A stretch of 64,000 nt of DNA from Legionella sp. PC1000. Its GTDB lineage: Bacteria > Pseudomonadota > Gammaproteobacteria > Legionellales > Legionellaceae. The stretch covers positions 2,884,001-2,948,000 of the forward strand of contig NZ_CP059400.1 in NCBI RefSeq assembly GCF_014109805.1, given 5' to 3'. The position numbers and the translations under genes were made by a program. Numbering within the stretch: the stretch's first letter is position 1; every line of letters starts with the position of its first letter. Positions 28,919 to 38,301 of this stretch are shown here, piece by piece. The notes under the pieces were generated by a model. The model ran no database searches. It was given only the letters and a program-made list of their open reading frames with translations, and had not been told where the DNA came from.

Positions 28919-30235
28919 ATGTTTAATCCTCTTGATAATCGGTATCTTTACAATATCTACGATTTTAATATGCGTTTACTTCAACCTTACTCAGATTATT
29001 TTGACAATATGGCAAAACGCTTTCGCAGAATTTCTGACAACATTAATTTACCTGTTCGCATTCCTTATATGTCAGATGATGAGCAAAGTGGATTGAAAAA
29101 AATATTGGATGCAACTTCAGGTCATTTTCGTAGATTATCCGGATATTCTTATATATTTCATATGGTTACCAATGTATATGATAAACCAAAATTTGATATT
29201 AACGAAGTTAAAATCAAAGATGAATATTATGATATTCAAGAAGAACTAATACACAAGAAAAGTTTTTGCAATCTGATTCGTTTTAAAAAAGTAAATGGGG
29301 AACGGCTGAATTTACCCAAACTGCTCGTAGTTGCACCAATGTCTGGCCATTATGCAACCTTATTACGTGATACCGTGAAAAATTTACTTCCTTTTTATGA
29401 TGTCTATATCACGGACTGGAAAAATGCGCGCGATGTCCCTTTAATTGAAGGCTCATTTGATTTGGATGAGTTCATCGAGTACATCATTTCTTATTTAAAT
29501 TTACTTGCACCCAATTTGAATGTTATGGCAGTCTGCCAGCCTACGGTTCCTGTTTTAGCTGCAATTGCGCTTATGTCCACCAATAATTCGCCCAATCTAC
29601 CGCGTACAGCGATATTACTTGGAGGACCAATTGATACGAATCAATCTCCCACATCAGTAAATGAGTTAGCGTCTTCCAGAGGAGATGACTGGTTCCAACA
29701 AAATGTAATTTCGATTGTACCTTCTCGTTTTCCTGGTGCGATGCGTCTTGTTTACCCGGGATTTATGCAACTTGCGGGTTTTATGAGTATGAATTTTCAA
29801 CGTCATATGGAATCATTGCAAAAAGCGGTTGATCGCTACGGGGAAAATGAAAAGGAGGCAGCTTTCAAGATAATCAAATTCTACCTTGAATATTTTTCTA
29901 CCATGGATCTGACTGCTGAATTTTATATGCAGACAATAAATACCGTATTTCAAGAAAAACTGTTAACAACTGGTCGATACAAATCGCGTGGTCATAACGT
30001 ACGTTTACAGGATATACAGAACACCTCTATTTTAGCAATTGAAGGTGAGCGGGATGACATCACAGGCGTAGGACAAACAAAATCAGTGCTGGGTTTATGT
30101 AAAAATTTACCGGACTCCATGAAAAAATATTTCCTTGCAAAAGGAGTAGGTCATTATGGATTGTTCAACGGCAAGAAATTCCGTAATATTATTATTCCAG
30201 AAATTCATGCCTTCACTAAGGAACATGTTGATTAG
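28919..30235 (+). CDS. phaZ: Intracellular polyhydroxyalkanoate depolymerase
   Basis: A 438-aa alpha/beta-hydrolase of the intracellular PhaZ family, which degrades native PHB granules. The N-terminal YDFNMRLLQPYSDY region and the central block VCQPTVPVLAAI match this family. As in PhaZ1-type enzymes the nucleophile is a cysteine (Cys206 in VCQPTVP) in place of the serine of a lipase box. A candidate catalytic Asp is in GERDDITG and His in GVGHYGLF. GCGAGGCATGTAA precedes the ATG. With phaB and phaC this gives storage and mobilisation of PHB. Confidence 0.88.
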   Translation: MFNPLDNRYLYNIYDFNMRLLQPYSDYFDNMAKRFRRISDNINLPVRIPYMSDDEQSGLKKILDATSGHFRRLSGYSYIFHMVTNVYDKPKFDINEVKIKDEYYDIQEELIHKKSFCNLIRFKKVNGERLNLPKLLVVAPMSGHYATLLRDTVKNLLPFYDVYITDWKNARDVPLIEGSFDLDEFIEYIISYLNLLAPNLNVMAVCQPTVPVLAAIALMSTNNSPNLPRTAILLGGPIDTNQSPTSVNELASSRGDDWFQQNVISIVPSRFPGAMRLVYPGFMQLAGFMSMNFQRHMESLQKAVDRYGENEKEAAFKIIKFYLEYFSTMDLTAEFYMQTINTVFQEKLLTTGRYKSRGHNVRLQDIQNTSILAIEGERDDITGVGQTKSVLGLCKNLPDSMKKYFLAKGVGHYGLFNGKKFRNIIIPEIHAFTKEHVD

Positions 30236-30478
30236 AGGTTTTCGTAAGCATTCACGCTATAACGTCGTTACCCCAAACATAGCATAGAGGCTCTAAAGCC
30301 CATCAATGCTGCTCCAATGCATAGAGAATGAATAAACGTTTAAGAAATAAAGCATCAAAAGGATACGATTTTTATACTTTTTGTTCTACTATTATTGAAA
30401 GCCAATTATCTCCGCATACAAATTTAGAATAATGAGATTTATGGATAACTTTGTATCATACGGGATCGATGAACTTTA

Positions 30479-31987
30479 ATGTCTAAAAAACTATATATAC
30501 TACTCATACTGTGTGTTGGTGCTTACTTTCTTCTTTTACAGTCCCATGCTGCCTGGTCGTTTATTATTGATGATGTTTATATCCCATTACGTTATGCCAA
30601 ACATTGGATTAGTGGAAGTGGATTGTTATGGAATCGTGGAGAAGCCCCGGTAGAAGGATATTCCAGTTTTAGTTTTCTTCTGCTGTCTGCTGCAGGAATG
30701 GCTTTAAATTTAAATCCTATTCTTTTATTAAAAGTGGCAGGTTTTTTGGGATTGGCGTTTACAACGTGTGCAGTATATTGTTTGTCCCGATTATTATGCT
30801 CAATGTGGTTTGCACTTATTCCTTGTTTTTGGCTGTTAATGTATCGGGGGCAAATTTTCTGGGCTGTGAGTGGCATGGAGACAGCAGTTTACCAAGCATT
30901 TATTTGCTTTGCCTTGTTTTTTTTATTGCGGGGAATAGGTTATACCCTATTCCCCGCAATACGCACCCAATCAAAACCCTTGTTTTTAGTTTTTTCGGGG
31001 CTATTTTTTGCATTTGCCGCATTAACACGTCCTGAAGCCCCTATACTCGCTCTTCTATTTTATATGTTAGCACTTTGGGATCGTCCATCCTTTTTTAAAA
31101 CATATTACTGGCATCTTTTTTTAAGTGGGCTAGTATTCGCTGGAATTTTTGTGCCCTATTTTTTCTGGAGATGGCATTATTTTGGCCGGTTACTTCCCAA
31201 TCCCATTTATTGCAAAGGCTTCAGCAATGAGTTTATCTATAAATTAGATTGGTCTTATCTACGTTTTGCCTGGCCTTTTTTACTCCTTGCTGCTGCGGCG
31301 AGTTATAAGTCAAAAGATAAACTTCTTTACTTTTTTTGGTTGCCATCACTTATTTATTTGCTGCTTTTATTGAATGCCGATCCTCTTTCAGCATACTTCA
31401 ATCGTTTATTTCTACCTGCTTTTGCGTTAATTCTTCCTCTTGCTTTACAAGGATTAATGCGCTTTCTTGACAAGTATCTACCAGAAAGGAATGAAGTTTA
31501 TGCATTTACTTTATATATTATTGCGGGAAATATCGCATTTTTTTTCATCCCAGCAATGAGTTTAAAAGCGTATCGTACTTTTACTATCAATCCCCAACAA
31601 GGGGAAGTATTAAGAGAACGTGTTGCAGACTGGTTAGATCGTTATATACCCCAAGGTTCATGGGTGGCATTGGGTGATGTGGGTCTCATTGGTTATCGAA
31701 GTAATTTGAATTTTTTAGACTCATATTGTCTTAACAATAAAGCGATGAGCTTCCATCCAGATATGTATCAGTGGCAATGTGACGAGGTGATGAAAATAAA
31801 GCCTGAAGTAATCATTCTTCAATCTACGATTGACAAAAAGGGACAGTTATATTACCCGGCAACAGATGCATGTTTACGTGAAAAACTTAAAACCAATTCC
31901 AAGTACCATTACAACATCAGTTTAACATTTTGCAGTTTTACTATAGATTGCCATAGCTATACAATATTTTTAAGGAATAGCAAATAG
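30479..31987 (+). CDS. GT-C type multispan membrane glycosyltransferase-like protein
   Basis: 502 aa with about ten to twelve hydrophobic helices. The first extracytoplasmic loop carries IDDVYIPLRYAKHWISG followed by EAPVEGYSSFSF, the acidic motif set of GT-C enzymes related to arabinofuranosyl/mannosyl transferases and Legionella LphB-like proteins. It would transfer a sugar from a lipid carrier in the inner membrane. No LPS genes are adjacent. A perfect 15-bp inverted repeat (30925-30960) lies inside the coding sequence. The small gene at 32022 follows 34 bp later. Confidence 0.65.
   Translation: MSKKLYILLILCVGAYFLLLQSHAAWSFIIDDVYIPLRYAKHWISGSGLLWNRGEAPVEGYSSFSFLLLSAAGMALNLNPILLLKVAGFLGLAFTTCAVYCLSRLLCSMWFALIPCFWLLMYRGQIFWAVSGMETAVYQAFICFALFFLLRGIGYTLFPAIRTQSKPLFLVFSGLFFAFAALTRPEAPILALLFYMLALWDRPSFFKTYYWHLFLSGLVFAGIFVPYFFWRWHYFGRLLPNPIYCKGFSNEFIYKLDWSYLRFAWPFLLLAAAASYKSKDKLLYFFWLPSLIYLLLLLNADPLSAYFNRLFLPAFALILPLALQGLMRFLDKYLPERNEVYAFTLYIIAGNIAFFFIPAMSLKAYRTFTINPQQGEVLRERVADWLDRYIPQGSWVALGDVGLIGYRSNLNFLDSYCLNNKAMSFHPDMYQWQCDEVMKIKPEVIILQSTIDKKGQLYYPATDACLREKLKTNSKYHYNISLTFCSFTIDCHSYTIFLRNSK
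30925..30960. repeat. Perfect intragenic inverted repeat
   Basis: ATTGCGGGGAATAGG and its exact complement CCTATTCCCCGCAAT flank a 6-nt loop inside the GT-C gene, in frame. The GC content of the arms contrasts with the AT-rich surroundings. Confidence 0.9.
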
Positions 31988-32021
31988 GTGACCTCATTCT
32001 TTCTAAGAAAGTGATTGGATT

Positions 32022-32603
32022 ATGCGATATAAAATTACCGAACAATTTGCACGAGGTGAAGAAAAAGTCATTGCCGAGTTTGGGGAATTGAATGACACAC
32101 GCATCTTTCTTGCGAAAAAATCAGCAAATGCAGATTTGGAAAAACAAAAAATTATTTTCAGGCTCTATGATGATTCTGATTTAGTACATGAAATAAATCG
32201 GGAAAATATTTCTGTAGCTTATGCGAAATTTGCAGAAGGTAATGGAGATCTTAATCTTATTCAACTTCCATTCCACGTTATGATTAGGACACAAACTATT
32301 TTGGAAAAAAGAGGAATTGCAAACTTTAATGATAAAAATGACGCGAATTTATTCATAATTAGCAAATGTGAATCAGATGAATCCATCCAGGATAATGATC
32401 TTTTTTTCTTATTTAAAGGACAAAATCTAATTGATACCCTAACCCGAATTATCAACACCCATCGGGAAAAAGAAGCAACACGCAGCACTAGAAATGAAAA
32501 AAAAGCAACATTTCATCCGACACCAATGCCAAGGCGTCCAACGCCTCCTGGAGGTCCAAGTGATTGCTGGATTGAGGAAGAAGAAGATGATGATAATCAA
32601 TAA
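32022..32603 (+). CDS. Putative Dot/Icm substrate with acidic C-terminus
   Basis: 193 aa, soluble. The N-terminal MRYKITEQFARGEEKVIAEF region and the LYDDSDLVHEINRENI segment have the look of a small Legionella-specific domain that I recall only loosely. The tail is strikingly biased: PRRPTPPGG followed by SDCWIEEEEDDDNQ, an acidic E-block typical of translocated type IV substrates. No catalytic motif is recognised. Start support is weak (GTGATTGGATT before the ATG). Confidence 0.6.
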   Translation: MRYKITEQFARGEEKVIAEFGELNDTRIFLAKKSANADLEKQKIIFRLYDDSDLVHEINRENISVAYAKFAEGNGDLNLIQLPFHVMIRTQTILEKRGIANFNDKNDANLFIISKCESDESIQDNDLFFLFKGQNLIDTLTRIINTHREKEATRSTRNEKKATFHPTPMPRRPTPPGGPSDCWIEEEEDDDNQ

Positions 32604-32650
32604 GAGTTCAGAATAGAATAGGGAACTACCCAAACAGGAAGCAATCTTTC

Positions 32651-32971
32651 TTAAACTCGTACTACCGCCCTTGCGCACATTATCTCATCGCGGCATTCAG
32701 ATACAAAACACGCCAACATTTCCTTAATTTCGGATTGAATTTCTTCTTTAGCTTCGGAGTCTATATTTTTAATAAATTGCTCCGGATGATTTAAAAGAGC
32801 ATTTAAGGTTACGATCTCGGCAGGAAAGGAACTATTGAAATGTCCATCAATAACAAGATCAATCGCATTAACTAAATTAGGGTCCTTTAGTTTTCTTAGA
32901 CGATTTAGTATCGTTTGGGTATGGACTTTAAATGTATTGACTTCTTTAAAAAATTTATAATGTTCGCGCAT
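32651..32971 (-). CDS. Small helical protein of unknown function
   Basis: 106 aa, soluble and mostly helical, with a central LVNAIDLVIDGHFNSSFPAEI segment and two cysteines near the end. It has no signal peptide. The start lacks a good ribosome-binding site. No family is recognised. It converges on the acidic-tailed gene at 32022 and is divergent from the possible protease gene at 33057, in a cluster of Legionella-type genes. Confidence 0.45.
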   Translation of the reverse strand: MREHYKFFKEVNTFKVHTQTILNRLRKLKDPNLVNAIDLVIDGHFNSSFPAEIVTLNALLNHPEQFIKNIDSEAKEEIQSEIKEMLACFVSECRDEIMCARAVVRV

Positions 32972-33056
32972 AATATATTTAGTTAACTAAAATTCTTGCC
33001 ACAAATAACAAAAAGCTGCAGTATTGTATAACAATATATAATTTTATTCTATTTTC

Positions 33057-33956
33057 ATGCACAGCAGATCCGTTTTTTTCACTGTTTCTCCTTATGAGTT
33101 TTCATCAATAGATAATTTTGATTCTGTTTTTCGCAAGCTCGTATTATCTGCCTATGCGAACCGCTATAAAAGTGTGGCTGATGCTCGACTTTATTTGGCT
33201 ATATCCGGAATAGATTTGGAATCTACCGTCAAGATTCTTTTGATCATGGAACAAAATGGACTACTCCATACCTCTATAGCTAATTCCATCTTTGCTCCAG
33301 TTGGATGTGGTGATATTGCAAATACGTTTTGTAAAATGATAACAGGGGATGAAATGATTTCCTCCGGGAAAGAAACTTCTTCCCTACTACATCTTATTGA
33401 AGAACTGGAACAAGACTTACCCAAAATTATTCGTATCGACATACCAGGACATTCCTATGTCATGCTTGCTTGTGAAAAAACATCCAAGGGTGTTTTAGGA
33501 TATATCTATCAATCAAATGTAGCCTATGGCATGGAAGATAACTCTTTTTCTCTTGCAGCATGGCTGATGGATACAAAATCATTTAAAACGAATCTTTCAG
33601 AACATTTGCACAAGCTGGCTCTCTTAATAAATCCTGCCATTTCCAATTTGGTGAAAGCACATATCTATCTTGAATTATATTCCGCCAACCCTATAGTTGA
33701 AGTGAAAATCCCTGCAAACATGCAAGAAATTATTTCATATATTAATGAGAATATTTTTTTCAAATATAAAATCAAAACAATTTGTGCCAAAGACATGCTA
33801 CTTATTTCAGAGCGAATAAAGAATTTGACCATTCAAAATCCGAGCGAACTGCAGCAATCTTTGGATACCTATATTGCTAAGATGAAAGAAGAATTGAAAG
33901 CTTTAGATTATCAACTTCCTGTCGCAGAGCCCCTACAACAATCCTATCCGCAATAA
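33057..33956 (+). CDS. Possible papain-like cysteine hydrolase, putative effector
   Basis: 299 aa, no signal peptide. A candidate triad is visible: Cys84 in FAPVGCGDIANTF at a helix start, His132 in RIDIPGHSYVMLAC on a strand, and a third polar residue (Gln152 or Asn154) in GYIYQSNVAYG. The order C-H-Q/N with the strand-His-strand-YQS pattern recalls papain-like toxins and effectors that end with a Trp-rich helix (here SLAAWL). The C-terminal half is helical. Activity is inference from motif order. The ribosome site is weak. Confidence 0.5.
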   Translation: MHSRSVFFTVSPYEFSSIDNFDSVFRKLVLSAYANRYKSVADARLYLAISGIDLESTVKILLIMEQNGLLHTSIANSIFAPVGCGDIANTFCKMITGDEMISSGKETSSLLHLIEELEQDLPKIIRIDIPGHSYVMLACEKTSKGVLGYIYQSNVAYGMEDNSFSLAAWLMDTKSFKTNLSEHLHKLALLINPAISNLVKAHIYLELYSANPIVEVKIPANMQEIISYINENIFFKYKIKTICAKDMLLISERIKNLTIQNPSELQQSLDTYIAKMKEELKALDYQLPVAEPLQQSYPQ

Positions 33957-34025
33957 ATTGAGTTCGATTTTTCATTCCTGATCGATTATGGTACAATGTG
34001 GGCAACATTAGATTGGAATTAACAC

Positions 34026-35249
34026 GTGTTCTTCTCAGCATCTCCAAAGAGTCATCCATGGATAGCCAGTCTTTATTTTTTTCAAAGTATGCCCTATGTG
34101 GTAGTCACTTTGATCGCAACCATTATGTATCAACAGTATGGAATGACCAATACCCAGACTGCTTTCTTGACCAGTCTCTTCATGCTGCCTTGGACAATTA
34201 AGCCTCTATTTGCTCCTTTTCTGGAAAATCTTGGTACGAAAAAAAAATTAACGCTTTATACTCAAGCGACTGTGACTCTGCTTTTTATAATATTGGCATT
34301 TTGTGTTGAAAACCCCAATTTTCTTGTGATCAGTTCATTAAGTTTCGCTGCCCTTGCCTTTATTTCCTCACTTCATGATATTGTCTCCGATGGTATTTAT
34401 TTACTTAATTTAAATAGTGAAGAACAAAAAAGATATGTCTCTTTACGAAGTTTCTTTTATCAAATGGGACGCTTAATCATTAAAGGAGGTTTATTGGCTT
34501 TTATTGGAAGCTTAGCCTTGAATTACGAACTTAAGGTGTGGCCAATGTTTTTTTTCAGCTTGTTTGCTATAGGTTTTGTACTCACCCTGTATCATAAAGC
34601 CAGAATTCCAGAGGCCCAGACAAAACAAGAAACAATTAATCCGAATTATCGCCAAGTTTTTAAAACACTTCTTTTTAATACTGCACTCTATCCTATCTTA
34701 TTTTTTATTTTTTTATACAATTTTTCCGAAGCGCAAATGCAGAAGATTATTCCTCTATTTTTGCTCGATAAAGGGGGATTAGGTTTCAATTTATATCAGG
34801 TGGGACAACTATACGGAATTTCTGGGAGTATATCCTTGATGCTGGGTATTTTTGCGTCAGGATGGCTTATTACGCATTTTCTCCTTGAAAAATGCTTAAA
34901 AAATGTGACCATATTGTTGCTACTAGGTCATTCACTTTACTTTTTATTCCCCTTATTTCATGCAAATACTCCTCTACTTTATCTTGTTATTTTATTGAAT
35001 CAATTTTCCGTGGGATTAGCCAATGGGACTTATATGGGATACCTATTGAAGGTTGCCAATGAAAGTGATTATCCGATGTCAATGTATACCGTTTGTACTT
35101 CCCTCATGGCTTTAAGTTATGTACTTTTTGGCGCATTAAGTGGCTGGATAGAACACCTATTGGGATATTCCGGTTTTTTTCTTTATATTTTTGCAGCAAA
35201 TACCGTACTAGTCATTATAACCTGCAGCGTGATGAATAAGTATGATTGA
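34026..35249 (+). CDS. MFS transporter (AmpG-like)
   Basis: A 407-aa, 12-helix transporter starting at a GTG preceded by TTGGAATTAACAC. The N-terminus has FFQSMPYVVVTLIATIMYQQYGMTNTQTAFLTSL, and the helix 2-3 loop reads APFLENLGTKKKLTLYTQ, resembling AmpG/permease-of-the-major-facilitator groups that move muropeptides or siderophores. It overlaps the LuxR gene downstream by 8 bp, so both are probably translated together. The substrate might be a signal, siderophore or chitin breakdown product, judged only from neighbours. Confidence 0.8.
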   Translation: MFFSASPKSHPWIASLYFFQSMPYVVVTLIATIMYQQYGMTNTQTAFLTSLFMLPWTIKPLFAPFLENLGTKKKLTLYTQATVTLLFIILAFCVENPNFLVISSLSFAALAFISSLHDIVSDGIYLLNLNSEEQKRYVSLRSFFYQMGRLIIKGGLLAFIGSLALNYELKVWPMFFFSLFAIGFVLTLYHKARIPEAQTKQETINPNYRQVFKTLLFNTALYPILFFIFLYNFSEAQMQKIIPLFLLDKGGLGFNLYQVGQLYGISGSISLMLGIFASGWLITHFLLEKCLKNVTILLLLGHSLYFLFPLFHANTPLLYLVILLNQFSVGLANGTYMGYLLKVANESDYPMSMYTVCTSLMALSYVLFGALSGWIEHLLGYSGFFLYIFAANTVLVIITCSVMNKYD

Positions 35250-35982
35250 TTTCCTCGTTACATTAGAAAATGAATTAGCTCAAGCATCCTCACTGACTGA
35301 TTGTGATTATGCCTTGAGTTGTTATTTAAATAAAAAAGGTATTACAACATTTTCATTCACTTATTATGCCTACCATCCAAATTCAGCCAATCGCTTAAAA
35401 TATGATATGTGTTCTGCCAATTTCAAATCCTGGCATCAACATTACCTTGCCGAACAATACCATAACATCGACAGTACACTAAACTTTGTATATAACAACC
35501 ATTTACCGATTTACTGGAATTTAAAACAGCAATTGGCACAAGCAACCAGTGAGTCAGAGCGTAAAATGCGCAGCGATTCCATAGCATTTGGCGCGGAATC
35601 AGGTCTATCAATTCCTATTCATGGTCCCCATAATAATTTTGCAATTCTGTTATTAGTACAAATGCAACATCAACAATGTAATTTACAAAATAGTTGTGCA
35701 CAATATGAATTCTTTGTTGCAGCACATCACTATTACCATTACATTCAGACTCATCTTTTAGATCAGGTTAGTGAAAAAGAAGCATTTCATTTAACCCAAC
35801 GGGAAATTCAATGTTTATTGTTGATTGCAGAACAGCATTCCGTTAGAGAGATGTCACAACGACTCGAAATCAGTGAGCGAACCATTAATTTTCATATTCA
35901 AAAAATCAATAAAAAATTAGGCACCAAAAATAAATATCAATCTTTAGCTAAGGCATTAGAGCATCAATTATTGACCTTATGA
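35242..35982 (+). CDS. LuxR-type regulator with autoinducer-binding domain (LuxR solo)
   Basis: 246 aa. The N-terminal autoinducer-binding domain has the conserved pattern WHQHYLAEQYHNID, in which Trp, Tyr and Asp of AHL-binding LuxR proteins are kept but the Pro usually following the Asp is Ser. The C-terminal helix-turn-helix reads LTQREIQCLLLIAEQHSVREMSQRLEISERTINFHIQKINKKL. No luxI-type synthase is visible nearby, so it is an orphan. It overlaps the MFS gene and lies directly upstream of a 24-bp dyad and the chitinase gene. Confidence 0.88.
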   Translation: MIDFLVTLENELAQASSLTDCDYALSCYLNKKGITTFSFTYYAYHPNSANRLKYDMCSANFKSWHQHYLAEQYHNIDSTLNFVYNNHLPIYWNLKQQLAQATSESERKMRSDSIAFGAESGLSIPIHGPHNNFAILLLVQMQHQQCNLQNSCAQYEFFVAAHHYYHYIQTHLLDQVSEKEAFHLTQREIQCLLLIAEQHSVREMSQRLEISERTINFHIQKINKKLGTKNKYQSLAKALEHQLLTL

Positions 35983-35990
35983 TCTCCAGG

Positions 35991-36014
35991 ACCCCTGTCA
36001 TAAATGACAGTGGT
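35991..36014. promoter_or_regulatory. lux-box-like dyad ahead of chitinase gene
   Basis: A 24-bp interrupted dyad with core CTGTCATAAATGACAG (35995-36010) flanked by ACC and GGT. It matches the CT-N12-AG layout of lux/las boxes (ACCTGT...ACAGGT). It lies 8 bp after the LuxR stop codon and 54 bp before the chitinase start. No T run follows, so a terminator is less likely. Function is inferred. Confidence 0.55.
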
Positions 36015-36068
36015 TACTTATTAATTACAAGTATTAAAATTTAACCACTTGTCTATTGGAGAATCATA

Positions 36069-37586
36069 ATGACTTTTTTGAAGAAAATTATGCGATTAAC
36101 CATGTTTGTTGCCTCTCTTATTCCTGCAGTGACCAATGCAACATTAACCTTATACACCACCAATTGGTCTATGTATGGCCAAAATCCTTATGAATATGAT
36201 GGCGCTTATAAAAATGGTCGACCTTATGGACAATTAGCCTATGTTTCCAATCCAGAAATGGTTGCTCAATTTAATAAGGCTGATGTCATTGCCTGGAGTT
36301 TTTTACAAGTATGGAATAGCAAAGATCCAAACCAGGCACAGTATCAAATCCCTTCCAGTTGGGATGGATTACTGCATTTTGCCGATCTCTGGGGTGAGTT
36401 ACCTTTAGAAGGATCCTGGATATCACCTTTACCTCCAGAGACTAAAAATTTCCTGGATTTTTGCGCCGCAAATCAAGGTGCATGTACTTCCGTACAAATG
36501 AACGGCAACACCGGTCAAAAGGAATTATTTAATTACACAGATCAAAAAGGAGTAGGACAACTCAATAGCTTTGGCGCTTTTATTCATTCCAATAAATATG
36601 CCGCAAAACGTATCATTGCGATTGGCGGAGCGAATACGATAGATAATAAAGGAATCAGTACAGCCACATTTGCTGCAATCTTTGCCAATCAGGACAAATT
36701 CCTAAATCAATTTAAATCCTGGATGAATCATTTTAAAAATTTAAAGGGAATTGATTATGATTTCGAACCACCTATTGATTTGCAAACTGGTGGCCAATTA
36801 CCTCCTGATGCAAGCACATTGGCAGACTACAAACATCTTTTTGATTTAGTTAAAGCCAGTCGACACACGTTGGGCAAGGATGCATATATCTCTGTAACCA
36901 TTACCGTGAATAAGGACTATTTGGAAAAAATCAACCAATCCGTTGATGGCGGTTGGTTTAAACAAATTGCAAATTACGCTGACAGCGTCAATTTAATGAC
37001 CTATGATTTGCACGGCCCCTGGTCACAAAGCAGTGATCCCTATACCGCAGTTCATGCTTATTTAAAACAACCTGATACTACCCGTAAGGATGAGTTTGCA
37101 ATCAACTATGCAACCGATTCCATTACAGAACAAGTTCTTGCATACGGAATGCCCAAAGAAAAATTACAAGTAGGTTTAGCTGCCTATGGAAGAGGCTTTT
37201 CTGGAGTAGAGTTTGGTGAAAACCCCGCCCTTCCTGGCTTTGAACAACCTTGGTCCGGGGCCAGCCATTTTGCTGCTGAATATTCAATACAGGATGGTCT
37301 TTTACCTTATAAAGCCGTAAATAAATTGGTAAATCAACTCAATTATAAAATGTATCACGTGAATGCTTTGGATAAAAATAACAATTCATTCATTACCGGA
37401 TCCTATCTCTACAATTCAACAGCGAAACAATTTGTGGGCTACCAATCACCTGAAGTAGTTAAAGCGGTATGTAGATTTATCCAGGACAAGCAACTTAAAG
37501 GCGCTATTATGTGGAGTGCTGATACAGATTTGCCAGTTTCTAATCCCAATAGTCTAGTTGCTGCTTATAAAAGTCTCTGTAACTAA
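36069..37586 (+). CDS. Secreted GH18 chitinase-like protein
   Basis: 505 aa with a Sec signal peptide (KKIMRLTMFVASLIPAVTNA). The GH18 barrel shows the SxGG-like IAIGGAN strand and the catalytic strand KGIDYDFE with catalytic Glu233. It also has LMTYDLHGPW and the final MWSADTD strand. The usual first Asp of DxxDxDxE is Lys here, which may lower activity or change substrate. Two Cys-containing insertions (FCAANQGACTS) appear near residue 137. TTGGAG precedes the ATG. A LuxR-type dyad lies upstream. Secretion by the type II system is plausible in Legionella. Confidence 0.85.
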   Translation: MTFLKKIMRLTMFVASLIPAVTNATLTLYTTNWSMYGQNPYEYDGAYKNGRPYGQLAYVSNPEMVAQFNKADVIAWSFLQVWNSKDPNQAQYQIPSSWDGLLHFADLWGELPLEGSWISPLPPETKNFLDFCAANQGACTSVQMNGNTGQKELFNYTDQKGVGQLNSFGAFIHSNKYAAKRIIAIGGANTIDNKGISTATFAAIFANQDKFLNQFKSWMNHFKNLKGIDYDFEPPIDLQTGGQLPPDASTLADYKHLFDLVKASRHTLGKDAYISVTITVNKDYLEKINQSVDGGWFKQIANYADSVNLMTYDLHGPWSQSSDPYTAVHAYLKQPDTTRKDEFAINYATDSITEQVLAYGMPKEKLQVGLAAYGRGFSGVEFGENPALPGFEQPWSGASHFAAEYSIQDGLLPYKAVNKLVNQLNYKMYHVNALDKNNNSFITGSYLYNSTAKQFVGYQSPEVVKAVCRFIQDKQLKGAIMWSADTDLPVSNPNSLVAAYKSLCN

Positions 37587-37850
37587 TATTTTATAGTCTT
37601 GGCGCAGTAGAACCCATGGCCGTCCAGCTAAGAGTATTTGTTTTATATTGGCATCAATCATGGATGGATTCCTTCCGTCGCAGGAATGACAAGATCCACT
37701 TTCTACTTAGCTTGACGGCTATGCAGCAGAACCCGAGAAATGCCTTGCTGCGCCTAGGTTACAAGCGTAATTTTTTACGTATTTTAGCCAGTTAAAATTA
37801 TCAGTTTGCACTATACTATATATAGGAGCAGGAAATTGGAGGTATAGGAT
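37587..37850. repeat. Intergenic REP-like elements (families R3 and R4)
   Basis: Holds GGATTCCTTCCGTCGCAGGA near 37669, a small hairpin with the repeated GGAT-CC...GG-ATGACA design also seen at 47551. It also holds a CTATGCAGCAGAACCC / TTGCTGCGCCTAGG segment near 37730 related to the R3 repeats downstream. No gene is seen until 37851. Confidence 0.55.
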
Positions 37851-38066
37851 ATGAACTCACCTATAGAGAACGATCCCTATGAAGCCATAGTGAAAATAGA
37901 GGAAATAGTTATTTCTAAAATAACTGGAAAAAACATCGATGCATTGAAAATACATTTGAGTGATAAATGTGATTTAGAACATTCAGGAGCTGAAGGAACA
38001 ATTATTGAGCTGGCTACAGGTAAAATCATCTACCGATGTCATAAACAAACCATAATAGACCAATAA
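37851..38066 (+). CDS. Small acidic protein, 71 aa
   Basis: 71 aa with a very good ribosome site (GGAGGTATAGGAT). It is soluble and begins MNSPIENDPYEAIVKIEEI; two cysteines and a histidine occur late (DKCDLEHSG and YRCHKQ), which could bind a metal or form a disulfide. No family recognised. It is separated from sixA by about 230 bp of AT-rich sequence. Confidence 0.55.
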   Translation: MNSPIENDPYEAIVKIEEIVISKITGKNIDALKIHLSDKCDLEHSGAEGTIIELATGKIIYRCHKQTIIDQ

Positions 38067-38301
38067 ATCTCTTTGAAAATCATTCATATTCCCCTATCTT
38101 GCTTTTATTTTTTCAACTTACTATAAATATTCAGATCATTTATAATGAAACGCTTACTTAAATTATAGGCATTGGACATACACGCTTTCGCAAAACAAGC
38201 CATTTTCCTCATTTGAGAAAGCAGCTACGCGTTAAAGAAACTAAGGCGTGATCGCATCGGACTTTACTTAACACTACAATTTCAGGTAGCAAGGAGCCAC
38301 C

